DNA of 64,000 nucleotides from Aricia agestis (GCF_905147365.1 NC_056428.1:39413001-39477000), one strand, 5' to 3'; positions 44,961-57,574 are shown, counted from the first letter of the stretch. Translations and numbers: made by a program. The notes: generated from the letters alone by a model not told the origin.

Positions 44961-45486
44961 TATTTGAATTTGTGCAGGTCGATAAAATAATCGCGCTACT
45001 AAAAGTCGTAGTGCGCGCCAGCTCTAAGAGAATATTTTAACAGATAAGTTGCTGCCATAGAAAATTGCTGCTATTCTGAAATATATTCATTGGCAATTAA
45101 ATTAACTTTGTTCAATCCGACATAGATAAATCGAAGAATTACGAAATCTCCTCCTTTTTGGAAATCGTTTGAAAAAGAGAAGACTCTCTTTCAAATAAGA
45201 AACTGCACGTTTTTGGACTTCTCACAGTCTAGTCTGGATTCTAATGGGTCCCTGGCTTTGATCTCGATAGTCGTAATACGCCTTGATCAGCCACTGGACG
45301 TAATACATCTTGATCCGCCACTGTTATTATTTATGAGTCAATTTGCACTAGATTCTCTTAGTAAATTATATCGCGTAAATGCCCCGAGCGTTTACATCAA
45401 GCTATAAATAAATATGTCTAGACTAAATAGACTAGTTTCACGTAATAAACACATTTCAGATCTTTTATTAACCGACTTCCGAAAGA

Positions 45487-45565
45487 AGTACTTTTTGTGT
45501 CAAATACTAGATGACGCCCGCCACTCCGTTGCGCCAAAGTTTGTTTATCGCGCAGGAGCCGTACA
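45487..45565 (-). repeat. 3' end of the 'cttcacgcttaaac' repeat, reverse orientation
   Basis: 'actagatgacgcccgccact' and 'gtttatcgcgcaggagccgt' are the complement of the end seen at 47400-47445. The sequence just before it (ttaaccgacttccgaaag) belongs to another common repeat. Confidence 0.6.
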
Positions 45566-46348
45566 CACAATAAAGTCTAAATATGCGTTTTTTTTTCTCA
45601 GAAAACAAATTATCAATATTCGTTTACTTAAAAACGTATTCCTATTATAAGGTACTATACTATTGTTTTAAATTCAAACTTCGCTGATACCATTTTTGTG
45701 TTCAAACAGAAGGGCACTTGAACAAATTTCATTCACCCTAAACAGATGTTTGTACACTAACAAACGATTAGCGACTCTATAATCATTATATTAAGTGATA
45801 TTTCATTTTAATGTATCTGGTTATAATTACGAACATGATCTACTAAAGTTTTTATACAAAGATGGCTGAAATAATATTGTATGTATAAAACTCTAAGTGT
45901 ACTATGTCGTTGCTCAAGCATATTTAATAGAAAATGTAATTCTACCTCATAAGCGGTTGGACTGATTTGAATATTTTTTTATGCATTTCGGTTGCGCCTC
46001 AATATTTGGTTTAGACTTTAGATTCACAAATCAGCCACATTCAGAAATGTCATACAGAATAACGTCCGTCGGGTTCGCTAGTTATATTTTGCCATTATTT
46101 CAACTGTTCGCAATTATTTAAAATAACGTCAAAACTGGTTTAATTTATTTTTACCTTGCGAATTCGAAAGGTATTGGACGCTATCGGCCTTACAGAATGT
46201 GGTTTAAGGAATATCTTACCAATTGACTCTTGTATCGTCATATACTTGACTCACAATTCCTAGTACAAATTGAGTCACAATATTATTACATGTTACATGA
46301 ATGAATCAATTTTAAGTAATCCCTTATCGTTAAGACTTTATTCAATAA

Positions 46349-46406
46349 AAACCGGCCAAGTGTATGTCGGGCCACGCGCATTATAGGGTTCCGTGGTACC
46401 GCCTTG
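46349..46406 (-). repeat. 3' end of the 'agggttccgtacc' repeat, reverse orientation
   Basis: 'aaaaccggccaagtgtatgt' and 'tatagggttccgtggtacc' correspond to both ends of the family with the interior lost. Confidence 0.55.
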
Positions 46407-46439
46407 TCTGGACAAACACTCTCGTTCTAGCGCAAATAT

Positions 46440-46625
46440 CGACTGAATAGGGACGCACCGTACGCGGCACCGTGATACGGTGCGGCGCCGTACCGTATCA
46501 CGGTGACGGCGTCGTGCCGTAACACGGTGCCGGCGCCGCGCTGTGCCTGATGGGGACGCAGCCTTACGGCACGACGCCGCCACCGTGATACAGTACGGCG
46601 CCGCGCCGTGTTACGGCACGGCAAC
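46440..46625. repeat. GC-rich nested palindrome in AT-rich surroundings
   Basis: 'gcaccgtgatacggtgcggc', 'gccgtaccgtatcacggtga' and 'gtgccgtaacacggtgccgg' units repeat in both orientations; several foldings are possible. Frames through it are Arg-rich artefacts. Confidence 0.7.
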
Positions 46626-47249
46626 GAACTTATAGCCCGGTGAGAAAATCCGGAAATATTATTCAACAAGAAGTTCGGCTTCTTCCAAGTAAAAACAGTG
46701 TCCTGATTTATTCCTGATTCCTGCGGCAATCGTACATTTTCTTGCGATACTTATAAAATATAATATCAGTTCTTCTCCATGGTCTATGTTTCTGCCCATC
46801 AAAATAACTCCAGTATTTTCGGTGCCTATTTGATCCAAACAAACTTTTCTTCTTCATAAGTAATAATTATTAAGATTAATTCTACAGCGCTCCGTAAACA
46901 TTGAACCATCATTGCCAGGGGCGTATTCAGTCTCGCGTCCACTCCGGCAAAAGCACTTACATTAAATTACGAGGAAATGACACCCGATCAAACCCCGCGG
47001 CTCAGCGTCTGTCGTAACTTACGATATTAAGTTTTCACTTCACTTTCTATAAGTTAGTTACCGTAACTTCGATTGTTAAAAATATGCTTATTTTTATTAC
47101 TTACCTTGGGCTGACATTGGAAGCTTTAAATATCGTTTAAATTAATTTGTTAAACCTATATAACTTATTTAATCACTTTCACTTACTTAAATTTAATCCA
47201 TGCTTCCATGCTTACTTATTACTTTACTTATATTATTTATTATTTATAA

Positions 47250-47445
47250 TATTATAAATGCAAAAGTGTCTGTCTGTTACCTCTTCACGCTTAAATGGCT
47301 TAACCGATTTTGCTGAAATTTGGTATGGATATACTTTGAGTCCCGGGAAAGGATATAGAATACTTTTTGTCCCGGAAAAATGTACGGTTCCAACGCGATA
47401 TATGAGTTTTGGTGCAACGGAGTTGCGGGCATCATCTAGTAGGAT
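47250..47445 (+). repeat. Well-preserved 'cttcacgcttaaa' interspersed repeat
   Basis: 'gtctgttacctcttcacgct', 'tgctgaaatttggtatggat', 'gtcccgggaaaggatataga' and the end 'acggagttgcgggcatcatc'. A common lepidopteran unit, probably a LINE or SINE tail. Confidence 0.7.
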
Positions 47446-47869
47446 ATACATAATATTTATTACTGTATGTTTTCGTTATAGTGCAGACTACAGCACCAGC
47501 ACAAGCAGTAAATTAAGAGTTTTGTTGGACATAAGTTATATAATAACAGTTTGGGTAGTAGAAGCTACAGCAAGGATTTTTTACAATCCTAAGTCCTATT
47601 CGTTTGACCAGTGCTTAAAATATAAAGTGAAACAATGAAGATGAGATCTACGAGGCTATAGTTGCCGGTAGTGGTAGTCTATTGTACCACTCACATTGTT
47701 CGTCACAGGAAATCTGACAATTGATCCGTGTATAATGAACGTTCAACTGAAGACATAACGATCTATTCCGATTAGAGGCACATCATGCAGACTATTAATT
47801 TAATTATTATTTATTATTAAAGCATGGTTTTAATTAAGCTATTGTATAGCTTTTATCGCATGCTTTTGC

Positions 47870-47990
47870 GAGGTCCACTCCTCACCTACGGGCTACGTGT
47901 CATGGGGCCTTAACGGGTAGACCCCAGGGGAGTCCCATACCTCAGCGGATGTCCCCAATCCGCATGGGGTTCCATTTCCTCATATAAAAA
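47870..47990 (-). repeat. LINE-tail-like repeat, reverse orientation
   Basis: The reverse complement reads 'ggggacatccgctgaggtat' and 'gggactcccctggggtctac'. A plus-strand relative is at 51395..51490. Confidence 0.5.
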
Positions 47991-48532
47991 AAAGATTCGC
48001 CAATTCTACTTAAAAATCGAACACTTCAAATCCCATTTTTAACACGCTCTTATTAGCTTGAGCTGTACATGTGTGTATCCGTTACATTTTGAGCACTATT
48101 TTTACCTATCACCAGTAGTAATAAATTCGAAACTTTGCATTACGTATTAAGAGCCCATGATATAATGCAATATTTAATTTGTTAAAATAAAAAAATTAAA
48201 AAGGCGTGTTTTTTATTTTTTTTAACTACATTTTATTTATTAATCTTAATGTTGACCACATCCTATGCCTTAATACTGGCTCTAAATTACAGTCCATCCT
48301 TTGCGAAACGAGGCCACAGATAGCATCTCACATAAATCATTGGCTAAGGTTTCATCTCCATACCAACACTGCGTTAGAATTTAGAACTGTGAATGTTATG
48401 TAATATTTGCGTACTAGCAATAAATTACACTAAATTATAATAAAACAGCCGAATAATAAATAAAAAACGTAAGTAATGAAAAATAATAGGAATTGATCTT
48501 TTTAATCCAAGTTGTTATCAGAGATCTTAAAG

Positions 48533-48835
48533 ATTTGTCGGCTCCAACGATTTTCATGAAATTTAGTATATATTTTCGGGGGTTTCGGGGGCGATAAATC
48601 GATCTATCTAGGAATCATTTTTAGAAAATGTGTTTTTATTCGTGTTTTATCGATAATCGATAAACTGAAAATATGACTCTTCCTGACATCTATTGGCGAA
48701 TAATAATACTATTTTGTGAGCAACTAATTGTTTTAACGACACAACAACGGCTAAAGCTATTCCAGCAGATGGCGTTGTTAAGTAACACAAAGATAATGAG
48801 TGTTTGCTGTACCGAGCAAAGCTCGGTCATTCAGG
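48533..48835 (-). mobile_element. RTE-like LINE 3' end, longest copy, reverse orientation
   Basis: The reverse complement starts 'gaccgagctttgctcggtac', contains an extra segment of about 130 bp absent from the other copies, then 'atcgcccccgaaacccccga' and 'aaaatcgttggagccga'. Confidence 0.7.
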
Positions 48836-49290
48836 TAGGTACTAATGTATTTATATTATGTATTATATTATTACATTATGTTACGCTTGCATTCGTAGAG
48901 TCAGTCGAGGCTCGCGCGCCTATCTGATTGTATAATGTATGTGCATGTATGAATAAAATATTTTACGGATTTCGGTATTGTTAATGGACAGGCCCCTAAA
49001 GATTTATCAATTGGCCAGAATCTAGATGTTGACCCATAGAACTTAATTGCGCCGAAATTCGCCGAAATTCGAATCAAAACTCTTCTAAAATGTCAATTCC
49101 AGGACCTCAAATTAATATCTTGATACCTTTCGAGTTTCGGCAAAATCCATTCAGCGCTTAAACCGAACATAAAGACATGAGTGGAAGAAACGGATAAGTA
49201 ACAGTTAAACAATTGTCGTTTGTCGCATAAATGGAGGCTTTAGGGCCCGGAAAATGATTAGAAATGAAAATAATGTGGATTTTATGCATA

Positions 49291-49557
49291 CTCAAACTCA
49301 AACTCAATTTTTTTTATTCAGAATATTTTTTTTCAAATATTCTCTGAACGTCGGGGCTACACAGATGCCTACCACCTGTTCGAGAACTAACCCGGCGAGA
49401 AGAACTGGCGTAAGAAACTCGCACGGGGCCATCTTTTTTTAAAAAGATGAAAAATTACAAAAAATATATTATAAAATAACAGTGTCATTATGACTAAATA
49501 AAATACAACGATTGTACAATTATTATACATAATATTATATAAGAAACAGCTCTGCAT
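49291..49557 (-). mobile_element. LINE 3' tail, reverse orientation (left arm of a 265-bp hairpin)
   Basis: The reverse complement ends in 'attctgaataaaaaaaattg' and (TTGAGT)n. Contains 'gaacgtcggggctacacaga' and 'aacccggcgagaagaactgg', a very common lepidopteran LINE tail. Confidence 0.8.
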
Positions 49558-49744
49558 AGCCAGATATATTAGCCAGATGATGAATAGGTAACTTACATGG
49601 TTTGTTTAAATTCCCCAGAAATCGTTCAAAATCTCTCAATTAATAGATTTAAAAAAGTTGTTAAAGAACGTTTGTGTACCAAAGCGTACTATAAAGTTAC
49701 TGATTTCATGAATGATAGTACACCATGGGAATAAGGTCGCCCCC

Positions 49745-50007
49745 TGCAGAGCTGTTTCATTATACTTATGTATAATAATTGTACACTCGTTGTATTCTAT
49801 TTAGTCATAATGACACTGTTATTTTATAATATATTTTTTGTAATTTTCCATCTTTTTAGAAAAAGATGGCCCCGTGCGAGTTTCTTACGCCGGTTCTTCT
49901 CGCCGGGTTAGTTCCCGAACCGGTGGTAGGCATTTGTGTAGCCCCGACGTTCAGAGAATATTTGAAAAAAAATATTCTGAATAAAAAAAATTGAGTTTGA
50001 GTTTGAG
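49745..50007 (+). mobile_element. LINE 3' tail, forward orientation (right arm of the hairpin)
   Basis: Near-identical inverse of the left arm over its whole length, ending 'ttgagtttgagtttgag'. The 187-bp spacer belongs to the host MITE. Both 3' tails point outward. Confidence 0.8.
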
Positions 50008-51394
50008 AATTGTAAGGGAAAAAATGAGTAATTATCCTTTTGTTATAAAATATTACTTATCTGATTCTTCCACTCAAGTCTTTAATTATGAAGTAGACGT
50101 GAAGTAAGAAAAGATACAGGTAGACAGACTGATTGTTTTTAACGTAAGGATTTTTTAACACATTTGTCAGGTTTCCCTCAAACAAGGTACAAGTTCAATA
50201 AGCTGTCTATCCTACCCCTCAATGTACCTTGGACTTGGCGACAAAGAAACTGGTTCCGACCTCTTTTACCGTGAGAGCAGCTCTTTCCTCAAGGCGATCC
50301 GGTGACAAACTGCTTTTATATCCTTAGTTTTGGAAGTTCCTCGTTATAATTAAGACACGAATAGCAATTAGAATAAGGTGATTCACCAGTATTTAGTCTG
50401 CATTCGACAATTTTAATTGTGTACATGGTTACAACAAACTTAGCGTCATACTATCATGCGACTAGTTTTTATTATTCGTAACATGCGACAAAAAACTCAA
50501 CTGTAGAAATTATCAACTTTACTACTGGATCCTAATTTGAACTCTACTTAGAGCACCAGCTATGTAGTAACTATAAATCCGTATATGGAACTTCGAATTT
50601 CAAACTACATTGTATAATAATTGTTTCAAGATGTTTTGATGAAGACTTCTAGATACAATTCCACTGGGTCCTCATGCTATCAAAAATAGCTTATTACTTA
50701 TTATAGTCCTGTCCAGTGGCCTACTCTACATCTATATTTAGTGTAGATTTTTATCAAAATCGCTTCAGGTTTTCAATCACAAAAGATGAGCGTAAGGCGG
50801 GCCGCATTATCCCATACATCTTTGATTAATTATTTCGCGATAGGAAATAATTAATATCCATGAAGACCTCTGCATTGCGCTCCGTCATAATATATTGGTA
50901 CCATTATTCCTCTTATTACCAAAGGTCCCTTAATCCGTGGTTGTGGGTGGTGACCCAGTTGCCGTGATGGGGATCTGTCACTCCACTTTCCACCGTCACT
51001 AAATGGACCGATAAATTGTTACTTTCAATATCACATTGTATTTTACGACAAACCCGACCCTCAGTAGAAAGTTATCTCCGTCAATCTTTCTGGATATTAT
51101 AATCTTTCTTCTTTCTGGAAAGATTGTATTGTTTATACTTTGACTAGATGACCCGGTAAACTTTATTTTGTTACACCTTACTCAGGTACTTTCTCTTGGG
51201 TCATTTTACCTATTTAAAAAAACTACATCAACATAGTTATAAAGATCTATGTATATATTATGCGCTTAACTGCTACATGTCTATTGTCTATAGAGCGGCA
51301 AATCTGTCAATTCAATTTGTATCTTCTATTAATAGTTTTTGCATCGCCTCGTCACGTTGCAATCTTTACTGACCTTTTTTTACATAAGGAAATC

Positions 51395-51490
51395 GCGTCC
51401 TTGACGGATTGTGGACATCGGCCGGGGTATGTGGGACTCCCCGGATGGGATCTACCCACTAAACCCCCATGTGGAGCACCACACCCCACT
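51395..51490 (+). repeat. LINE-tail-like repeat, relative of 47870
   Basis: 'gattgtggacatcggccggg' and 'gtgggactccccggatggga'. Short and degenerate. Confidence 0.45.
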
Positions 51491-51503
51491 TAAGGCAGAG
51501 TTT

Positions 51504-51653
51504 GGGTCAATTCAGCCCGCAACGCGACGCGTTTATGCATTTCTTTTGAACTAAATTGACAGATTTCGTGAGCGTAAGGCGTCTAGCAAATCTGTTCAAT
51601 CCATACAAATTTAGCAATGAATCTACGCGTCGCGTTGCGGTCTGAATTGACCC
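51504..51653. mobile_element. MITE with GGGTCAATTCAG ends, copy 2
   Basis: 'gggtcaattcagcccgcaac' faces 'gttgcggtctgaattgaccc', with 'gcgacgcgtttatgcatttc' inside. Same family as 40317..40466. Confidence 0.8.
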
Positions 51654-51655
51654 TT

Positions 51656-51800
51656 AGAGCTGGTACACATTGGGCGTTTAGAAAACGCGTTTCGAGAACC
51701 TCGGATTCTATTGAAGCGTACACAATACACATGCAAGCGCGCCAGTAACTCCGGAGTGCTCGAAACGCGCGTTAGCGTAGCGCGTGGACTGGCTCCACGT
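51656..51800. mobile_element. Palindromic element beside the MITE
   Basis: 'aacgcgtttcgagaacctcg' faces 'ccggagtgctcgaaacgcgc'; outer words 'gagctggtacacatt' and 'gtggactggctc' are partly matched. Confidence 0.55.
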
Positions 51801-52997
51801 GGCAGGCACGGGAACGTCAGAAGCAAACGCAAATGTTTACTGACCCTAAGACCTGTTTTGCATTACCCAATATTTAACGGCTTCTCAGTTAAACTAGTGT
51901 AATTTAAAACTGGCTATCTGTGACAGATGTCGCAAGCGCGCGGCCTGCTTCGGCCTGCTAATTCAATTATACCGACCTTTCTATTGGAGTCAATTGACAG
52001 GCCGGCCGAAAGATCCTTTCCCGTAAGGTACGGCACATAATATAGCGGTTCACTAGCGGTACTATTGTAGAAAGAGATGTATAAATGTTTTGAAGCAGTT
52101 TCCATTGGTTGGTTGGAAGTGTCATTCATGGTGATAGAAGATAAGCTATTACTAGTTACAAAGCTACGAGTATTTTCTAGTTTGTTTTAAATTCAATAGA
52201 TAGCAACTGTGTTACAACTTACAAGTAACAATTTAAAAATTTTGAAGGCACCAAGACAAATGATTAAATTGTTTGTATGAAATACAAAATGCTGTAGTTT
52301 ATAAAACTAACGCTAGATGTTGGGCACTCAGTTTCATTGCACACCGAAAGTTTTTTTTTTAACCCGCGGAAACCGGACTTACTTAGATTTCAAAATATTC
52401 TACAACGGAAAGCTTCATATCAAAATTGGTTCGGAAAATACGCGAAGAGTTCAAAAATGACAAACCTTTCGCAAAAAAATGTATGGAATAGCCTTTATTT
52501 AGGTTCAAATAAAACCATGCAGGGCAGGCAGTGTGTGCAGAGCCTAGAGATCATTGCCTCATCAAGCTTGTCATTAGTATCTAGGTTGGTACCTGACTAT
52601 TGTTGTGTGTGATTTATTATACTAATGAGTACATCAATTTCAACATTCGATCAGGTGTTTTGGGACGAAATTAGTTGTGGTTTGAGTATTGAGAAGCTAT
52701 TGATCAAATTGTTTATATAACGAGTTTTTTTGTAATGGGAAACAATTTGGCATTTTGCACCCTTTATTCCGAATAATCTGGTCAACGCTTTAGGCACACA
52801 TTAAATTGAAATTTTTACGGCATCATAACTTCGACCATAGATATAAGACTGACAAAGTGGACAGAAAGCAAATCACACAAAGTGACGAAGTGGACTAGAC
52901 TGTAAACAGGCAACATTTGAACACCATTTCCAGACGTGGAGCCGCGGGTTGCTAATAAAACTGAAGTGGAATTCTTCAAATCGATGTTAGTCGTGAT

Positions 52998-53069
52998 CTG
53001 TCGGCTGGGTTTGACATAACGACCAAATTACGTAGGTCCGCCATCTGATACGAATCAAATTCTCCGATC
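52998..53069 (-). repeat. End fragment of the 18501 MITE family
   Basis: 'gggtttgacataacgaccaa' then 'acgtaggtccgccatctg' equals the reverse complement of 18501-18570. Confidence 0.7.
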
Positions 53070-54554
53070 TAACCACCTGACGAAGCAGCAGACAGACAGG
53101 TCGTTGGACACGTCATGCAAGTGGTGTGACAGGTGCACCGTGCAAGTCAACACAAGGTCGACGGAAAGGTCAACAGAATTAAATCAATTTTATATTCGCA
53201 CCAATTTCTTTTGTTTTTTTAATAAATGGCGTCTATAAAAGGCATTGAAATTGGTCATGTTCATTTTAATGGCTTCCGAAAAAACGTGTCTTTAGTGGTT
53301 GTTATATACTTTTAAAAGTAATATTCGATTGTGAAGGTTAATAATTATGTTAATCATAATCGAATAATTCGTTCATGGTTTTTAAAATATTACAGTAGCT
53401 TTCGTCGCACATATTATGATAGTTTCGAAATTACCCAGATTACAATTAAACAGTATAAAGTATCTGAAAAAGTTTTCTTTTTGCCTTCTTTGGTTAACTG
53501 ATTCCAATTGATTTTGATACTGTATTTTGATATTTACTTTCACCGTAATAAGATCAAAAATTGAGTTTATGTCTTCATATAAAAGTGGTAACGTAATCAA
53601 TGTGTCTAAATAAACGACTTAACGTGTTGTTTACAACTTTTTTACGACTTTACAACACCTAATATTATAGCACCTTCATTTGGGTCAAAAAATATTGTCC
53701 CAACCTAAATTGGTTTCCGAAAGTGAAGGGCTCTCTTTACATTGTGTCATGATGGATAGCCAAGATTGTTAAGCTGTTGACATGCACAGTCGACATCGAT
53801 CTTGTGATATGAAAGACGAATATGCATTTACACGCTCCTAATCCATCATGGCCTAAAGTTGAAATGCAACTTTACATATTATACTCTCCAAAACAGAAAT
53901 ATCTAAAGGAAATCATTATTTTGTTCTTACTTTTCCACTAAGAATGATAATTGATAACATAACGATATTTTTATGTAATAGGCCAAAGGCCATATAAATC
54001 ATAATTTTAGCTGCGATAGTGAAAGGATATGGTTCATTATTTATTACGATTATCAACTTGTTTATATGGGTCCGCGGCCTCAATTGCGGACGTTACAATT
54101 AACACGAAAATATTACCATGATCCAATATAATAGTTGCTGATAGTGAAAAGAAAATGTAGGTTACGGGCGACAATGGCAAAAGAAGAAAAAAGTATTTTA
54201 AACATACGAGCTTTGGGCAACACCCAAAACCAATTAATATTTTTTTTATAAGACTCTAAAATTTTACAACATTTACTAAACTGAAGCATTATACTCGTAT
54301 TATAGTAAATGCGAAATCTTCAGTAATCCTTTCAATGTTCGAATGTTGCATGTTCTAGAATAAATGTGCAAACTGGCTTTAAACTGAATGTCAGCAGCCA
54401 CTCAAATAAACTAGCCATTACCCACTCTGAATCAATAATAAGCTCTTGGAATACAATTTTCCGACTACATATGGGTTGGTACATTACGTATGGGTTGGTG
54501 GATCAAAAATGTATGGGAGTTGACATCTTACCTACTTCACAATCGAAACTAATA

Positions 54555-54735
54555 CTAGATTAAGCCCGCAACTCGTAAAAATTCGTTTACCACGCGGGAA
54601 CCTTTCATTTCTTCGGTATAAAAAGTATCCTATGTTCTTTCCCAGGACACAAAGTATTTCCATACCGAATCTCATCACAATCGGTTCAGCGGTTTAAGAA
54701 AGACAGACAAACAGCACTTACAATGTTAGTATCGA
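54555..54735 (+). mobile_element. LINE 3' tail ('cccgcgacttcgtccgcg' family)
   Basis: 'aagtatcctatgttctttcc', 'ccataccgaatctcatcaca', 'atcggttcagcggtttaaga' and an 'agacagacaaacag' end are the classic lepidopteran LINE tail. Confidence 0.7.
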
Positions 54736-54769
54736 TATGGATAATACTAATCTTCTTATGTGATTATAT

Positions 54770-55065
54770 ATGAAATTCTCGTGTCACAATGTTAGGCCGC
54801 GTACTCCTCCGAAACGGCTTTACTGATTTTAACCAAATTTTATATGCATATTCAGTGGGTCGGAGAATCGGCTACTGGGTACTTTTTATATTGATAAGTG
54901 CATATTTTGTTGAATAAATAATAATAAATTATTACAACTCGAGACTGACGGCGACCATTGTTTGTGCGACGGGATAGCGATGGACGCGTCTTTTACTGTT
55001 GCCTCTACACGCTCCAACTGTTGAACAGATTTAGATGAAATTTTTATATGGAGATAGATATTTTG
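54770..55065 (+). repeat. 'aaattctcgtgtcacaatgt' interspersed repeat
   Basis: 'gaaattctcgtgtcacaatg' then 'cgtactcctccgaaacggct' and 'gattttaaccaaattttata'. Another copy starts at 63890. Confidence 0.6.
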
Positions 55066-55661
55066 GGTGCTGGTAATTTTACCAGCTGGTAATATTATGA
55101 TGATTTGATAACATATTAAGTATTTAAACATTAAATATTTCGATATTATGATATCGATATTACAGGTATACGAGTATCGGACTTTAATTCTTGTCTGGTT
55201 TTGATATAAACTGGACCTTAAGGGACCTTTACTATTGCTTAGGACAACAATACTGTCAATCTTCGTCTACTGTGATGCGATTATCCAATCAGAAAGGGTA
55301 CAGTATACAAATTATTATGAATATCTAGAAGGTAAAGTGTCAGTTGATGAAGATGGATGGATGCAATGAATCAACTTTCGTTATTGCCCTACGCCTACTA
55401 TACCATACTATTTAGTAATCTGTGACTATACTATAGCCCGGTCACCGAAGACAGAAATAAAGCCTTTGTATCGCTTTGACTTTTTGACCAGTTTTATGAC
55501 CGGACTATAGGTGCATTACAAGAGTAAAATTTTGGTGGTAGAGCTCTCTCTTTCTTTTATGCAAACTTTTTACTAGAAAGATTATTTCGAGAGAATATTA
55601 TGATAGAAAGATTATTTCCCCCAGATCTACCTTTTATCAATTACAAAAGGTCAACTCTACT

Positions 55662-55800
55662 TTTTAGGGTTCCGTACCCAAAGGGTAAAAACGTTACCCT
55701 ATTACTAAGACTTCGTTGCCTGTCCGTCTGTCTATTTGTCTGTCTGTCCGTCTGTCTGTCCGTCTGTCTGTCGTCTGTCTGTCCGTCTGTCTGTATTTCA
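55662..55800 (+). repeat. 5' end of the 'agggttccgtacc' repeat with a CTGT microsatellite
   Basis: 'ttagggttccgtacccaaag' and 'tattactaagacttcgttgc' lead into about 70 bases of imperfect TGTC/CCGT units (55725-55795), expanded from the element's own 'gtctgtctg' stretch. Confidence 0.75.
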
Positions 55801-56148
55801 ACAATTCCAAACCATCAACTTTACTTTTTGCCAAACGTAGCAGATCAACTCTACTTTTAACAATCACTAAATTATAGCAACTTTGTTTTTCACCAGAAAC
55901 TTTTTTTAAATGGTGCTACCACTATAAAAATTTGGTGCAACATTAAGTAGCCCATTCGTTGAATGTCTGGCAATTAGTACTACTATACTAGTCGGATCAT
56001 TAAAATATTCCTTCCGCCTTCGTCTTCGTCAAGGTGATATACCATTTACGGGTAACAACGTAACTGTTTATTTACGTGGCTTAACCAACCGTTACCACGC
56101 GATCATCATCATCACTCATCAGCTACCAACAGACCAGTCATCTTATTT

Positions 56149-56400
56149 GAAGATGTAGGTGGAAGAACACGCTTTGTAAAAAATGCCGTTTTTTGCATAA
56201 ATGGAGGCTTTAGGACCAGAAAAATGGTTTGAAATAAAAAACTATGTATTTTATGTGTAATGTGTATACAAATATATTAGCCAGGTGATGAAGTAGATAA
56301 GTTACAACTTACCAAGTTTGTTAAAATTATAAGCGAAAAAATTAATAAATATCGGTATGTTACAAAACGTTACTTACTGTGTTGTTCCACTCATGTCTTC
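56149..56400. mobile_element. Uninterrupted copy of the 49171 MITE
   Basis: 'gaagatgtaggtggaagaac' and the complement (gttgttccactcatgtcttc), with 'gcataaatggaggctttagg' and 'caaatatattagccaggtga' inside. Serves as empty-site reference for 49171..50083. Confidence 0.75.
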
Positions 56401-56982
56401 ATTTATCCTTTAAACTAATAATAGCGAATAAAATCACATCTGTAACAAGTAACAACCAACAACCGAAATTCGCTCGCGAAACGTACATTTCCTGAGACGA
56501 AACTATTATTTCCAATAATTGATCGCAGCATTTCCTCCATAAAATATTCAACAAAACCAGTTAGGTAGCTGTTTACATTTTAATTGTCTTTTTTTAATTA
56601 ATTATAGAGTTGCAGTTGATGTTGTTGAGTTCAAGTCAGATATCAAAAACTACTACGTCTATATTTGTCAACCTGCGTCTAAGGCACGATTGCTATTGTA
56701 TAGTTCCATTTATCTATTATGTAAAAAACAATACATATTGTTATTATTTACTGCCAGTTACCTATTAATATCGCTCACAGAAGTTTCAACCTTGAGACTC
56801 TAGTAATAAAGTTAATTTTGTTTTGCAGTGTTGTGTGATTTTTTGTGGTCAATTGAAAAATGCGACTGTTATGGGGTATAAGAAACAGACATACTTATAT
56901 TAATAAAAACTTGTTATAAACGAAGGTTAAATGTTTTAGAAAACGTAAATTTTCTATACACTTGAGAGTTGAGAGTTGAGAC

Positions 56983-57190
56983 CTTGGATATACTGCCTTT
57001 AATACTTCAATAGGAATTGGCAACACCACTTCAGTTTTCCTGTTCTCCTGGACATGTGGATGACCACATTTCCAGCAGGATATACCAGGAGAATCATACA
57101 TCCATTCATCATCCACTATATCCTCATGGATGTTTGGATGTTTGATAAGTTGAACAGTTAGGCTACTTTTAACATTGGCGCTATGGCATA
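56983..57190 (-). CDS. Unidentified coding-like block with splice-like ends
   Basis: The minus frame is open for 120 codons (57257-56895) with protein-like composition in its middle: IKHPNIHEDIVDDEWMYDSP, then a CWKCGHPH pair that could bind zinc, then LPIPIEVLKAVYP. An AATTTCAG acceptor precedes 57190 and an AAG|GTCTCA donor follows 56983. No neighbouring exon was found on this strand, and no family is recognised. It may be an exon of a nested gene or a transposon relic. Confidence 0.3.
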
Positions 57191-57574
57191 CTGAAATTAC
57201 GCGTGGTCGCGTCGGAAAGCTAGATTTAAAATAAATTGTGATATTAAAGGTAATCAATACTTTCTTTTCTTATTTTCCGTATCTAAGAAAGTCTAGACAA
57301 AATAAAAGCCTAAACACTAATGAGTCCTACCAGTTTTGTTTCGCACGATCATGTGCATATTATTAGAAAATTATCCTGATTGTATAATAATTAATTTAAT
57401 TTAATGATCGTTAATGTACTTGATGATTTTATGATAATTGTATAATTCAGCAAAATCCGTTGTGGGCGGCATCTTGTTAAATATAAACTTATTCGGTATT
57501 CCATTTAATGAATTCAAATAAAAGTCAACTAGCTGAAAATTTTTGAATGTAAAAATTCAAATAGTTCCCAGTCA

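Larger units (their letters stand above)
49171..50083. mobile_element. Tc1/mariner-type MITE split by two inverted LINE tails
   Basis: 31-base ends 'aaagacatgagtggaagaaa' and the complement (ttcttccactcaagtcttt) bound the unit, with TA at the edges. A second copy at 56149..56400 has the same ends and interior words ('cataaatggaggcttta', 'atatattagccag') but no insertions. Inside this copy sit two inverted LINE tails at 49291-49557 and 49745-50007. Confidence 0.75.

Noticed and set aside
46338..46729. Arg-rich minus-strand frames
   Set aside because: They read a GC-rich palindromic repeat; the composition is an artefact.
55725..55795. CRISPR-like short repeat array
   Set aside because: The TGTC/CCGT units are a microsatellite inside a dispersed repeat, with no spacers.
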